From: Jatrophihabitans sp. GAS493
GTDB lineage: Bacteria > Actinomycetota > Actinomycetes > Mycobacteriales > Jatrophihabitantaceae
Length of the DNA: 64,000 nt
Direction of reading: 5' to 3'
NCBI RefSeq assembly: GCF_900230215.1
Contig: NZ_LT907982.1
Location: 930,001-994,000, forward strand
Shown: positions 40,593 through 49,262 of the stretch, piece by piece
Layout: every line of letters begins with the position of its first letter
How positions within the stretch are numbered: the stretch's first letter is position 1
The notes under the pieces: model-generated
The model's database searches: none
What the model was told of the DNA's origin: nothing
What the model saw: only the letters and a program-made list of their open reading frames with translations
Program-made: the position numbers and the translations under genes

Positions 40593-41851
40593 TCGGCGCC
40601 AGCCTGAGAGGCACCGTGGGAGGCGTCAGTCGAGTCACCGAGGGAATCGAGGAAGTCACCGAGCTGGGCCCGCTGCTCGCGCAGTTCATCGGTGAGCTCG
40701 GAGTAGACGTGGTCGAACATCGACAGCGGTGCCGGCTCCGCAAGCTCCCGGCAGCCAGAGCGCAACCGCTCGGCCAGCTGCTGAGCCTCGGCGTCGATGT
40801 CGGCGAAGAAGTCGTCCCCGTAGCCGGCGTGGCGGGTCAGGTAGGCCCGTACCCGGGCGATCGGGTCGCGCTGGCGCCACTCTTCGACGTCCGCGCTCTC
40901 GCGGTAGCGCCCCGGGTCGTCGGAGGTGGTGTGCGGGTTCATCCGGTAGGTGAAGGCCTCGATGAGCATCGGCCCACCGCCGCTGCGGGCCCGGTCCAGG
41001 GCGTGGCGGGTGACGGCGAGGCTGGCCAGCACGTCGTTACCGTCGATGCGCACACCGGAGAAGCCGAAGCCGCTGGCTCGTCGGTAGAGCGGGTAGGAGG
41101 TCTGGGTCGACACCGGGGCGGAGATGGCCCACTGGTTGTTCTGGCAGAAGTAGACGACCGGCAGGTTCTGCGCGGCGGACCAGATGAAGGACTCGTTCAC
41201 CGAGCCCTGGGAGCTGGCCCCGTCGCCGAAGAAGGCGAGCACTGCGGTGTCGGTGTCGGGGTTGCCGGTGGCCACCGCGCGGTCGCGCTGCACACCCATG
41301 GCGTAGCCGGCCGCGTGCAGCGTCTGGGCGCCGATGACGATCGTGTAGAGCGCGAAATTGTGCTCGAAGGGGTCCCACCCGCCGGCGGTGGTGCCGCGGA
41401 AGAGACCGAGTTGGGTCAGCGGGTCGATGCCGCGACACCACCCGACGCCATGCTCGCGGTAGGTGGGGAAGGCCATGTCCTGGGTGCGGAGGGCGCGCCC
41501 GGCCCCGATCTGAGCTCCCTCCTGGCCGAGCAGCGAGGCCCAGAGCCCGAGTTCGCCCTGGCGCTGCAGGGCGATCGCTTCGGTATCCACCCGGCGGACC
41601 AGGAACAGGTCGCGGTACATGTCGGCGATCTCGGCGTCGGTGACGCTGAGCGGGAAGTCGGGGTGCTCGACTCGGTCGCCTTCCGGCGTGAGGAGCTGAA
41701 TCATGTCAGGGTCGGGGTCGGCTGCCCCCGCGCCGGCGTGAGGCTGCGGCGCCACGGCCTCGACGGGAGGAGCGGTCGTACTGCGCTCGCTGCGTCCGGC
41801 GATCCGGTGGTCCCGGTTGGCGATACTGCGCTTTGAGAAAGCGGTGGTCAT
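40589..41851 (-). CDS. bkdA: 2-oxoacid dehydrogenase E1 alpha subunit
   Basis: A 420-residue thiamine-diphosphate enzyme. The TPP motif is GDGASSQGSVNES followed by LPVVYFCQNNQWA. Substrate and phosphorylation-loop regions (TYRMNPHTTSDDPGRYR) are also clear. The start is ATG 41849-41851; a frame further upstream has no support. A basic and proline-rich N-terminus of about 45 residues precedes the core. First gene of the E1alpha-E1beta-E2 operon. The E3 (lipoamide dehydrogenase) gene is not in the window. Confidence 0.92.
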   Translation of the reverse strand: MTTAFSKRSIANRDHRIAGRSERSTTAPPVEAVAPQPHAGAGAADPDPDMIQLLTPEGDRVEHPDFPLSVTDAEIADMYRDLFLVRRVDTEAIALQRQGELGLWASLLGQEGAQIGAGRALRTQDMAFPTYREHGVGWCRGIDPLTQLGLFRGTTAGGWDPFEHNFALYTIVIGAQTLHAAGYAMGVQRDRAVATGNPDTDTAVLAFFGDGASSQGSVNESFIWSAAQNLPVVYFCQNNQWAISAPVSTQTSYPLYRRASGFGFSGVRIDGNDVLASLAVTRHALDRARSGGGPMLIEAFTYRMNPHTTSDDPGRYRESADVEEWRQRDPIARVRAYLTRHAGYGDDFFADIDAEAQQLAERLRSGCRELAEPAPLSMFDHVYSELTDELREQRAQLGDFLDSLGDSTDASHGASQAGAE

Positions 41852-42073
41852 ACTCGACACACTCCCTGCTCGACGGCATCGACGGGTGGGATCGCCACCG
41901 TCAACGCCAACGTGGTCCACCGGCGTGGTTACGCCAATGGGTCATGCCGGCACCGGTGCGGGCCACGAGGGTGGTGCGGCACGAACCGGGTGAACCCCTC
42001 CACGGTAGCTGTGATGCGAGCCACTGACCAATTGCCGTCCCGACTCGCCGAAAGCTACTCGCCGGTTAGTCGC

Positions 42074-44191
42074 TCAGGCGGCGATCAGCTCGCTGGGCAG
42101 CGGCTCGTCGTGAACCACCACCAGCCGCGAGACGGCCCGGGTGAGCACCACATAGAGGCGGCGTAGGCCGGCGACGCGCTGGCTCTCAGCGGCCACGATG
42201 GCCGCCGGCTCCAGCAGCACGACCGAGTCGAACTCCAGTCCCTTGGCCGCGGTGGCTGGGACCACGGTGACCCGAATCTCCGGCGTTTCATTGGGGTCGG
42301 ACGCGGTGGCCGGTCGATCCCCGGAGGGTGTGTCGTCCTCGGCGAAGGAGCTGGCCGCCGTGTCGTCGGTGACCTCCGAGCTGTCCAGCGTCGCCGCCTC
42401 CACGCCAGCGTCTCGCAGCCGCTGCAGGATCGCCTCGGCTCGGTCGTCGGCCACGATCACCGCCACCGACCCTTCGCGGCTCAGGCAGTCCTGTACGGCG
42501 CTGACCAGGGCGGCCGACGCGACGAAAGTCAGGGCGTCGACCCCGGCCCGGATCGAGGTCGCGGGCGGGACGTCGACCGCGACGTGCGGCAGTAGCCGGT
42601 TGGCCAGCTCCAGCACCTCGCCCGGCACCCGGTAGCCGGCCGTCAGCGGACGGATCTCGGTCTTCGGGTGGCCCAGGTGCTCCAGCGTCACCGGCCAGGC
42701 ACCCGGTGCCCAGGCCGTGGTGGCCTGGGCCAGGTCCCCGAGCACCGTCACCGAGCCGAGGGGGCAGCGCCGGGCGATGGCCCGGCACTGCATCGGGGAG
42801 AGGTCCTGCGCTTCGTCGACCACCACGTGCACGTAGGTGTCGGCGCTGTTGAGCAGGCCGTGAAGCTCGTCGATGAGCACCGCGTCGGCCGCGCTGAACT
42901 TGGCTGCGCGCGCCGTACGGGGCACCTTGGCCCACAGCAGCGTCTGCTGCTCCTCCTCGCTGAGCAGGTCGCCGCCGTGGCGGCGCAGCAGCTCGGGCTC
43001 GCTGAAGAGGCGGATCAGCAGGTTCGCCGGATCAAGGGCCGGCCAGAGCTCGTCCACTGCGGCCCGGACGGGCTTGGAGCGGGCCACCTTCGCCGTCTCC
43101 GAGTCGCTCGGTGCCCCCCCGCGATCCTCGCGCTGGCGTCGGACGTCCTCGGCCAGCTGCTGGCGCAGCCGATCGCGGGCCACCCCCCAGCGCAGCGTGT
43201 CCCCGAGATCGCGGCGGGCGTCGTCGACATAACGGCGCACCCGGTACTCCGGGATGCGGTAACGCTTGTCCCCGACCGTCGCGAGCACGTCGTCGACCGG
43301 CTTGCGGATGTGACTGCGGACGAGCTTGGCCAGCACCGTGGCCAGCCGCGGGTCGCCCTTCAGGGTGGCCACCTCGTCGGGCTCGACCGCGCGCACCGGC
43401 ACGTGGCCGACGAGTTCATCCACCGTCGTCTGCGCGATGCCGCCCTCACCGAGGGCGGGTAGCACCTGGGCGATGTAGCTGAGGAAGGCGGCGTTCGGCC
43501 CGACCACCAGCACCCCGGAGCGACGTAGCCGCTCCGGATAGGTATAGAGGAGGTAGGCCGCGCGGTGCAGGCCGACGGCCGTCTTTCCGGTGCCCGGCGC
43601 TCCCTGGATGCAGAGCGATTCGTCGAGCTGGGCTCGAACCAGGTCGTCCTGGTCGGGCTGGATGGTGGCCACGATGTCGCGCATCGGGCCGCTGCGCGGG
43701 CGTTCGATCTCGCCGCGCAGCAGGTTGGAGTCGAGGCCGGACTCCTCGCCCCGATCGAGGTGTTCATCCTCGAACGAGCTCAGCGCGCCGGCGTGGAAAC
43801 CGAAGCGGCGCCGCAGGGTGACACCCATCCGGGACTTGCTGGTGGCCCGGTAGAAGGCGCGGGCGATCGGCGCCCGCCAGTCGATGACCACCGGGTCGCC
43901 GGCCGGGTCGCGGATGTGCCGGCGGCCGATGTGGAAGGTCTCGACGCCGGATCGGTTCGCCGCTGTGCCCTCGGTGATGTCGTTGTCGGTGCGGCCGAAG
44001 AAGGGCGGGGCGTGTGGGTCTATCTCCAGCGCGGCCAGGCGTTCGGCCCGAATTCGTCCGAGCGCCTCACTGGCCAGCGCGTCCACACCGTAGTCGGCGA
44101 TCCGCTCCGCGGCGTCCCGCATAGTCACCAGACAGGTGCGGGCCAAGTCGAGGTGGGCACGCTCGGAGTCGAGAACCGAGTCAGCGGTCAC
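42074..44191 (-). CDS. HelD/HelR-like RNA polymerase-associated ATPase
   Basis: A 705-residue UvrD-like superfamily 1 ATPase. The Walker A is IQGAPGTGKTAVGLHRAAYLL (near residue 193), Walker B is VVDEAQDLSPMQCRA, and motif VI is YVVLTRAVSRLVVVHDE. The N-terminal antiparallel helices and the REPA-like ILVIGPN variant (GVLVVGPNAAFLSYIAQVLPALG) are as in HelD. HelD/HelR proteins release stalled RNA polymerase, and in some actinomycetes give rifamycin tolerance. The divergent promoter gap with the next gene is only 77 bases. Confidence 0.82.
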   Translation of the reverse strand: MTADSVLDSERAHLDLARTCLVTMRDAAERIADYGVDALASEALGRIRAERLAALEIDPHAPPFFGRTDNDITEGTAANRSGVETFHIGRRHIRDPAGDPVVIDWRAPIARAFYRATSKSRMGVTLRRRFGFHAGALSSFEDEHLDRGEESGLDSNLLRGEIERPRSGPMRDIVATIQPDQDDLVRAQLDESLCIQGAPGTGKTAVGLHRAAYLLYTYPERLRRSGVLVVGPNAAFLSYIAQVLPALGEGGIAQTTVDELVGHVPVRAVEPDEVATLKGDPRLATVLAKLVRSHIRKPVDDVLATVGDKRYRIPEYRVRRYVDDARRDLGDTLRWGVARDRLRQQLAEDVRRQREDRGGAPSDSETAKVARSKPVRAAVDELWPALDPANLLIRLFSEPELLRRHGGDLLSEEEQQTLLWAKVPRTARAAKFSAADAVLIDELHGLLNSADTYVHVVVDEAQDLSPMQCRAIARRCPLGSVTVLGDLAQATTAWAPGAWPVTLEHLGHPKTEIRPLTAGYRVPGEVLELANRLLPHVAVDVPPATSIRAGVDALTFVASAALVSAVQDCLSREGSVAVIVADDRAEAILQRLRDAGVEAATLDSSEVTDDTAASSFAEDDTPSGDRPATASDPNETPEIRVTVVPATAAKGLEFDSVVLLEPAAIVAAESQRVAGLRRLYVVLTRAVSRLVVVHDEPLPSELIAA

Positions 44192-44268
44192 GATCTGCCT
44201 TTCGGTTCGGAGTAACTTTCACACCAACCGACAAAACTACCGCTTACCTCGGACGAAGGCAGGCCCGC

Positions 44269-47127
44269 GTGGCGAAACACTCGGCAAAGGACCGCAAGGC
44301 AGACGGCAAACCGGCAAAGGGGGACGGTAAACCGGGCAAGCCCGAGACCCGATCCGGCAGTGACGCCCAAGAGCGAGCGCTATCAGAGGCAGCCGGGACG
44401 CTGGCCGCCTCCGCGGCCGCCCGTCGGCACATCCAGCACAGCAGCGCCGAACATGCCCGCCTCGCCGAGTCGCCGATGGCCAGCAGTCCGTGGCGTCTCT
44501 GGGGGCCCTACGTCTCCGGCCGGCAGTGGGGCACGGTCCGCGAGGACTACTCAGCCGACGGCGACGCCTGGTCGTACTTCCCGTTCGAGCAGTCGCACGC
44601 CAGGGCCTACCGCTGGGGCGAGGACGGTCTCGGCGCGATCTGCGACCGGCTCGGCTTCCTGAACTTCTCGGTCGCGCTCTGGAACGGCCGGGACCCGATC
44701 CTGAAGGAGCGCCTCTACGGGTTGACCAACGGTCAGGGCAACCATGGCGAGGACATCAAGGAGTACTGGTGGGCCGTCGACGGCACCCCGACCCACTCCT
44801 GGATGAGCTGGCTCTACCGCTACCCGCAGGCCGAGTTCCCCTACGAGCAGTTGCGGCGGGAGAACGCCGCCCGCAACCGGGACCAGCGTGAGTACGAGCT
44901 GGCCGACACCGGAGTGCTGGATCAGAACCGCTTCTTCGACGTGACCGTCGACTACGCCAAGGCCTCCACCGACGACATCTGCATCGTCATCAGCGCGACC
45001 AACCACGGCCCGGAGGCGGCGCCGCTGGACATCCTGCCGCAGGTCTGGTTCCGCAACACCTGGGCCTGGGGACGAGACGACCGGCGGCCGTCGCTGCAGT
45101 CGGTGACCCCGGCCCAGCAGGCGATCGGGGACCTGCGGGCGGTGCACTGCCGGCACGAGCAGCTGGGCAGCTACCTGCTGGCCGCCGAGGGGACGCCGCA
45201 GGTACTCGTCTGCGAGAACGAGTCGAATGACGTGGCCCTCTTCGGGTCGCCGGCGAACCCGGCGCCGTTCTGCAAGGACGGCATCAACCGTCGGGTCGTG
45301 AACGGCGACCTCGACGCGGTCGCCCCGGAGCTGTCGGCCGACGGCACCGCCCCGACCGGAACCAAGGCGGCGTTCTGGTATCACTTCGATGCGGTCCCGG
45401 CCGGCGAGACGGTGCAGGTGCGGCTGCGGCTGGCTCCGGAACTACCGACGGAGCAGACGTTCGGTCCCGGCTTCGCCGCCGTCGTCGCCGACCGGCGCAG
45501 TGAGGCCGACGAGTTCTACGACCTGGTCATCCCGCCGCCGACCGACGATGAGGCGCGCGCGATCGCCCGGCAGGCCTTCGCCGGGCTGCTCTGGGGCAAG
45601 CAGCTCTACCGGTATCGGGTGAAGGAGTGGCTCGACGGCGATCCGGGGCAGCCTGCCCCGCCGCCGGATCGACGGCTGCCCGGTGGCCGCAACGTCGAGT
45701 GGCAGAACATCGCCATCGCCGACGTCATGTCGATGCCCGACGACTGGGAGTACCCCTGGTTCGCCTCCTGGGACCTGGCCTTCCACTGCGTGGCGCTGGC
45801 CCACGTCGATCCGGCCTTCGCCAAGGAGCAGCTGGTGCTGCTCTGCCGGGAGTGGTCGATGCACCCGGACGGGCAGCTGCCGGCCTACGAATGGTCCTTC
45901 GGGGACGCCAACCCACCGGTGCATATCTGGGCCGCCTGGCGCATCTATCTCATCGACGGCTCCCGTGATCGGGACTTCCTGGAGCGGATCTTCACCAAGT
46001 CGCTGCTGAACTTCGGCTGGTGGGTGAATCGCAAGGACCCGGACGGGTCGGGGCTGTTCGAGGGCGGCTTCCTGGGGATGGACAACATCGGCCTCTTCAA
46101 CCGCTCGATGCCGCTGCCGCCGGGCTACCGCCTGGAGGAGTCGGATGCGACGAGCTGGATGGGCTTCTACTGCCTGCAGATGCTCACCATCGCCATCGAG
46201 CTTGCCCTCTCCTCAGGTACAGGCGGCGGGGCCTGGGACGACCTGGCCACGAAGTTCCTCGAGCACTTCCTCTCGATCGCCGACGCCATGCAGCAGTTCG
46301 GCTCCCAGCAGGTGCAGCTCTGGGATGAGGCGGACGGCTTCTTCTACGACGTGTTGGTGCACCCCGACGGCGGCTATCAGCAGCTGCAGGTGCGCTCGAT
46401 GGTCGGGTTGCTGCCGCTGCTGGCGGTGGCGACCGCGCAGGGTGGGGTGGCGCAGCGGCTGCCCGACTTCTCGGCCCGGCTGGCCTGGCTGCAACGCCGG
46501 CGACCCGATCTGATGCGGGGCTTGGTGGCCCAGCAGGGGGTTGACCCCTTCGACGGCGGCGTAGTTCTCGGTGACCGGCCCCTGATGCTCGCGCTGGTCG
46601 ACGCCGAACAGCTGCGGCGTCTGCTGACCAGGATGTTCGACGAGCAGGAGTTCCTCTCCCCACACGGGCTGCGCTCGCTCTCGGCCTCCTACCGGACCCC
46701 GTTCAACACAGTGGTCGAGGGGCAGCAGGTGAGCATCGACTACGAGCCCGGCGAGTCGCGGACCGGGCTATTCGGCGGCAACTCGAACTGGCGGGGTCCG
46801 GTGTGGTTGCCGGTGAACATCCTGCTGGCCGATGCGATGCGGGCCTTCGGGGCCTTCCACGGTGACGAGGAACTGGTGGCCGGCTACACCGGGACGGGCG
46901 CGGCCGACGAGATCGACCGACGCATCATCGGCCTCTTCCGGGTCGGCGACGGGGGCACCCGTCCCTGCGACGGATCCCGCATCGAGGCCAGCTCCGATCC
47001 GCTGTGGCGCGACCACCTCACCTTCAGCGAGTACTTCGACGGCGACACCGGCGAGGGACTCGGGGCCACCCACCAGACCGGCTGGACGGCGCTGGTCGCG
47101 CACCTGATCTGCAGCGGAGACCGTTGA
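44269..47127 (+). CDS. GH63-type glucosidase-like protein
   Basis: A 952-residue protein of the bacterial GH63/MGH1 type: SSPWRLWGPYVSGRQWGTVREDYS, FLNFSVALWNGRDPILKERLYGL, MPDDWEYPWFASWDLAFHCVALAHVDP (the tryptophan-aspartate pair is in the active site), and YEWSFGDANPPVHIWAAWRIY. These enzymes hydrolyse alpha-glucosides such as glucosylglycerate or mannosylglycerate; the exact substrate is not visible. The N-terminus is a lysine-rich disordered tail of about 35 residues without a signal. The start is a GTG. A kinase gene follows with a four-base overlap. Confidence 0.85.
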   Translation: MAKHSAKDRKADGKPAKGDGKPGKPETRSGSDAQERALSEAAGTLAASAAARRHIQHSSAEHARLAESPMASSPWRLWGPYVSGRQWGTVREDYSADGDAWSYFPFEQSHARAYRWGEDGLGAICDRLGFLNFSVALWNGRDPILKERLYGLTNGQGNHGEDIKEYWWAVDGTPTHSWMSWLYRYPQAEFPYEQLRRENAARNRDQREYELADTGVLDQNRFFDVTVDYAKASTDDICIVISATNHGPEAAPLDILPQVWFRNTWAWGRDDRRPSLQSVTPAQQAIGDLRAVHCRHEQLGSYLLAAEGTPQVLVCENESNDVALFGSPANPAPFCKDGINRRVVNGDLDAVAPELSADGTAPTGTKAAFWYHFDAVPAGETVQVRLRLAPELPTEQTFGPGFAAVVADRRSEADEFYDLVIPPPTDDEARAIARQAFAGLLWGKQLYRYRVKEWLDGDPGQPAPPPDRRLPGGRNVEWQNIAIADVMSMPDDWEYPWFASWDLAFHCVALAHVDPAFAKEQLVLLCREWSMHPDGQLPAYEWSFGDANPPVHIWAAWRIYLIDGSRDRDFLERIFTKSLLNFGWWVNRKDPDGSGLFEGGFLGMDNIGLFNRSMPLPPGYRLEESDATSWMGFYCLQMLTIAIELALSSGTGGGAWDDLATKFLEHFLSIADAMQQFGSQQVQLWDEADGFFYDVLVHPDGGYQQLQVRSMVGLLPLLAVATAQGGVAQRLPDFSARLAWLQRRRPDLMRGLVAQQGVDPFDGGVVLGDRPLMLALVDAEQLRRLLTRMFDEQEFLSPHGLRSLSASYRTPFNTVVEGQQVSIDYEPGESRTGLFGGNSNWRGPVWLPVNILLADAMRAFGAFHGDEELVAGYTGTGAADEIDRRIIGLFRVGDGGTRPCDGSRIEASSDPLWRDHLTFSEYFDGDTGEGLGATHQTGWTALVAHLICSGDR

Positions 47128-47783
47128 GCGGCATCCCCTCGCCGACCGTCGCCCTGCTGGCGGCCCGGGCCGCCCTCCTCGCGGTGCCCGGGCAGCGGCG
47201 CATTCTGGGCATCAGCGGGGCGCCGGGCAGCGGCAAGTCCACGCTGGCCGATCAGCTGGCGGCGGCGCTGGGCGAGCGGAGCAGCGTCGTCGGGATGGAC
47301 GGCTTTCACCTGGCCAACTGCCAGCTCGAGGCCGACCAGCGTCCCCGGAAGGGAGCCTCGGATACTTTCGACGCGGACGGCTACCTGGCCCTGCTGCGCC
47401 GGCTTCGGGAGAACGCCGAACCGGTGATCTATGCCCCGCGCTTCAGCCGGGAGCTGGACGAGCCGGTGGCCGGCGCGGTTGCGGTGCCCCAGCGCGTGCA
47501 GCTGGTGATCACCGAGGGAAACTACCTGCTGCTGGACTCTGCCCCCTGGGTCGGCGTGCGGGAGCTACTCGATGAGGCCTGGCAGCTCGTCGACGAATCG
47601 CCGCAGCTCAGACGCGATCGTCTGGTCGAGCGCTACCTCGGCTTTGGCTGGAGTCGGGCGCGGGCTGAGGAGAAGGCGGCCGGGGTGGATGAGCAGAATT
47701 CGGCGCTGGTCGACGCGGTCGCTGGGCGCGCGGACCTGCTGGTGGAGCTCTCCGGTAATTCGCGACACGAATCTGAGAGCTAA
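47124..47783 (+). CDS. P-loop nucleoside/sugar kinase (uridine kinase-like)
   Basis: A 219-residue P-loop kinase with Walker A GISGAPGSGKST, then MDGFHLANCQLEADQRPRKGASDTFDADGYLALLRRL, then APRFSRELDEPV and VITEGNYLLLD, the signature of the uridine/pantothenate/phosphoribulokinase group. The start is a TTG overlapping the stop of the GH63 gene in TTGA, with GGAG six bases upstream. Its pairing with a glycosidase suggests it phosphorylates the released product, but this is inference. Confidence 0.87.
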   Translation: MSGIPSPTVALLAARAALLAVPGQRRILGISGAPGSGKSTLADQLAAALGERSSVVGMDGFHLANCQLEADQRPRKGASDTFDADGYLALLRRLRENAEPVIYAPRFSRELDEPVAGAVAVPQRVQLVITEGNYLLLDSAPWVGVRELLDEAWQLVDESPQLRRDRLVERYLGFGWSRARAEEKAAGVDEQNSALVDAVAGRADLLVELSGNSRHESES

Positions 47784-47874
47784 CCGGTTCACCGTTGGGA
47801 ATTGTCGACTTGGCGAAGTAAGCTCGCCGAGGCCTGCAAATCTGGCAGGTTTATCCAACTGAGGGGCTTTTTCT

Positions 47875-48693
47875 ATGCCGACGACTGCTCACGAGGCGAC
47901 CGACAGCATCTTTTCATCCGGATACGCCCGGGTAGTTCTCGACGATGATCAGGCCGCCGTACTGGCGAATGCACTGGACCGTTGCAACAAGTTCTTCGCC
48001 GAACCGCTGGACGTCAAGACCGCGTACGCCAGCGATGACTTCAACTACGGCTACCGCCCGATGGGCCACGAATACTCGGTCTCGCCGGACCGCCTGGACA
48101 TCAACGAGGTATTCACCCTCTGGTCCGACCGCACCGATCTCATCCCGAACCGCGAGCAGCTCGGTGAGCTCACCGACGCGCTCCTGGGCTGGCGCGGAGT
48201 GCTCTACCCGCTGGTCGCCGGTATCTTCGCCGAGATCGCCAGCCGCTTCGACGGTGCCACGGCACCAGAGTTCGGCGCCGCCTCCTACCTACAGATCAAC
48301 AACTACTTCCTGGCCCCGGCCGATCGTGACCTGCTGCAGGATCGGCACGAGGACGGCCACCTGGTCACCGTGCTCTACGGCACCGCCCCCGGCCTGGAGA
48401 TCTACCTCGACGACGACGCCGCCACCCCGGTGAGCACGGCCCCGAACGAGGTGCTGATCATGCCGGGATCGGCGATGACGCTCATCACCGGCGGTGTCAT
48501 CAAGCCGCTGTACCACCAGGTCCGCAACCTGAACCTGGATGACCGCCAGTCGATCATGTTCTTCGTCAACCCGGAGATGGCCGTGCCGCTGCACGCCTGG
48601 AGCGGCACCGACGAGGAGCGCGCGATCGACATCCGCGAGCCGATTCGCCAGGCTCCCGGCATGTTCGGCCTGCCTGAAGTTCCGGCGCTGTAG
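47875..48693 (+). CDS. Isopenicillin N synthase-like 2OG-Fe(II) oxygenase
   Basis: A 272-residue double-stranded beta-helix oxygenase. Fe ligands are His and Asp of RHEDGHLVTVLYG and the distal His of IKPLYHQVRN; the 2-oxoglutarate arginine is in DRQSIMFFVNP. Segments such as FNYGYRPMGHEYSVSPDRLDINEVF are typical of the IPNS-like family. The substrate is unknown. AAGTAAGCTCG...GAGG precedes the ATG. It stands just after the GH63-kinase pair but with its own 91-base gap. Confidence 0.85.
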   Translation: MPTTAHEATDSIFSSGYARVVLDDDQAAVLANALDRCNKFFAEPLDVKTAYASDDFNYGYRPMGHEYSVSPDRLDINEVFTLWSDRTDLIPNREQLGELTDALLGWRGVLYPLVAGIFAEIASRFDGATAPEFGAASYLQINNYFLAPADRDLLQDRHEDGHLVTVLYGTAPGLEIYLDDDAATPVSTAPNEVLIMPGSAMTLITGGVIKPLYHQVRNLNLDDRQSIMFFVNPEMAVPLHAWSGTDEERAIDIREPIRQAPGMFGLPEVPAL

Positions 48694-48702
48694 CCGGCTG
48701 AG

Positions 48703-49197
48703 TTGAGCCTTCACGCCGGTTCGGACGCGGCCGCCTCGACTCAGAAGCGGGGTCGGCGAATCGCCATGTCGTCGGACGAGGTGGACGCCTTCCTCGGGGT
48801 TCAGCGCACCTGCCGGGTGGCCACCAGCAGCCATGACGGCCCGCACCTGACGCCGCTGTGGTTCGTCTGGCACAACCAGGCACTCTGGCTCTACTCGCTC
48901 AACCGCAGTCAGCGTTGGGCCGACATCATCCGCGCGCCGCGAGTCGCGGTGCTGATCGATGCCGGCGTCGAGTACGCCAGCCTGCACGGCGTGGAGATCC
49001 GGGGCGACGCGGTCGTGATCGGTGAGGTGCCGCGCACCGGAGCCGAGCTGGCGCCCGATGAGCAGGAGCTGCTGACCGTCGAGGGAATCTTCGCGCGGAA
49101 GTACTTCGACATCGCCGAACTCTGGCACGACGGGCGGCACGCGTGGCTGCGAGTCACCCCGGAGGCGCTGCGCAGCTGGGACTTCCGCAAGATCTAA
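48703..49197 (+). CDS. Pyridoxamine 5'-phosphate oxidase-family (PPOX) protein
   Basis: A 164-residue split-barrel flavin- or F420-binding protein: RTCRVATSSHDGPHLTPLWFVW, then ALWLYSLNRSQRWADIIRAPRVAVLID, then VEIRGDAVVIGEV. In actinobacteria such proteins are often F420H2-dependent reductases or haem-degrading enzymes. The start is unclear: a TTG at 48703 without a ribosome site, or ATG 48766 (MSSDEVDAFL), which would give 143 residues. A 23-base-arm inverted repeat lies just after the stop. Confidence 0.8.
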   Translation: MSLHAGSDAAASTQKRGRRIAMSSDEVDAFLGVQRTCRVATSSHDGPHLTPLWFVWHNQALWLYSLNRSQRWADIIRAPRVAVLIDAGVEYASLHGVEIRGDAVVIGEVPRTGAELAPDEQELLTVEGIFARKYFDIAELWHDGRHAWLRVTPEALRSWDFRKI

Positions 49198-49198
49198 C

Positions 49199-49247
49199 CG
49201 CTTTTGGCACACCTGCAGGGATAGTCCCTGCAGATGTGCCAAAAGCG
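49199..49247. repeat. Dispersed inverted repeat, copy 1
   Basis: A 23-base arm CGCTTTTGGCACACCTGCAGGGA (given here only as reference; 49199-49221), loop TAG, and a right arm 49225-49247 pairing at 22 of 23 positions. The left arm is identical to that of copy 2 at 63599. It lies between two convergent genes, two bases after the PPOX stop, and could act as a two-way terminator. Confidence 0.85.
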
Positions 49248-49262
49248 TTGGGGTTGGATGGG

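Noticed and set aside
44192-44268. Rifamycin-associated element upstream of the HelD/HelR-like gene
   Set aside because: No convincing long inverted repeat of that kind is seen in the short divergent gap.
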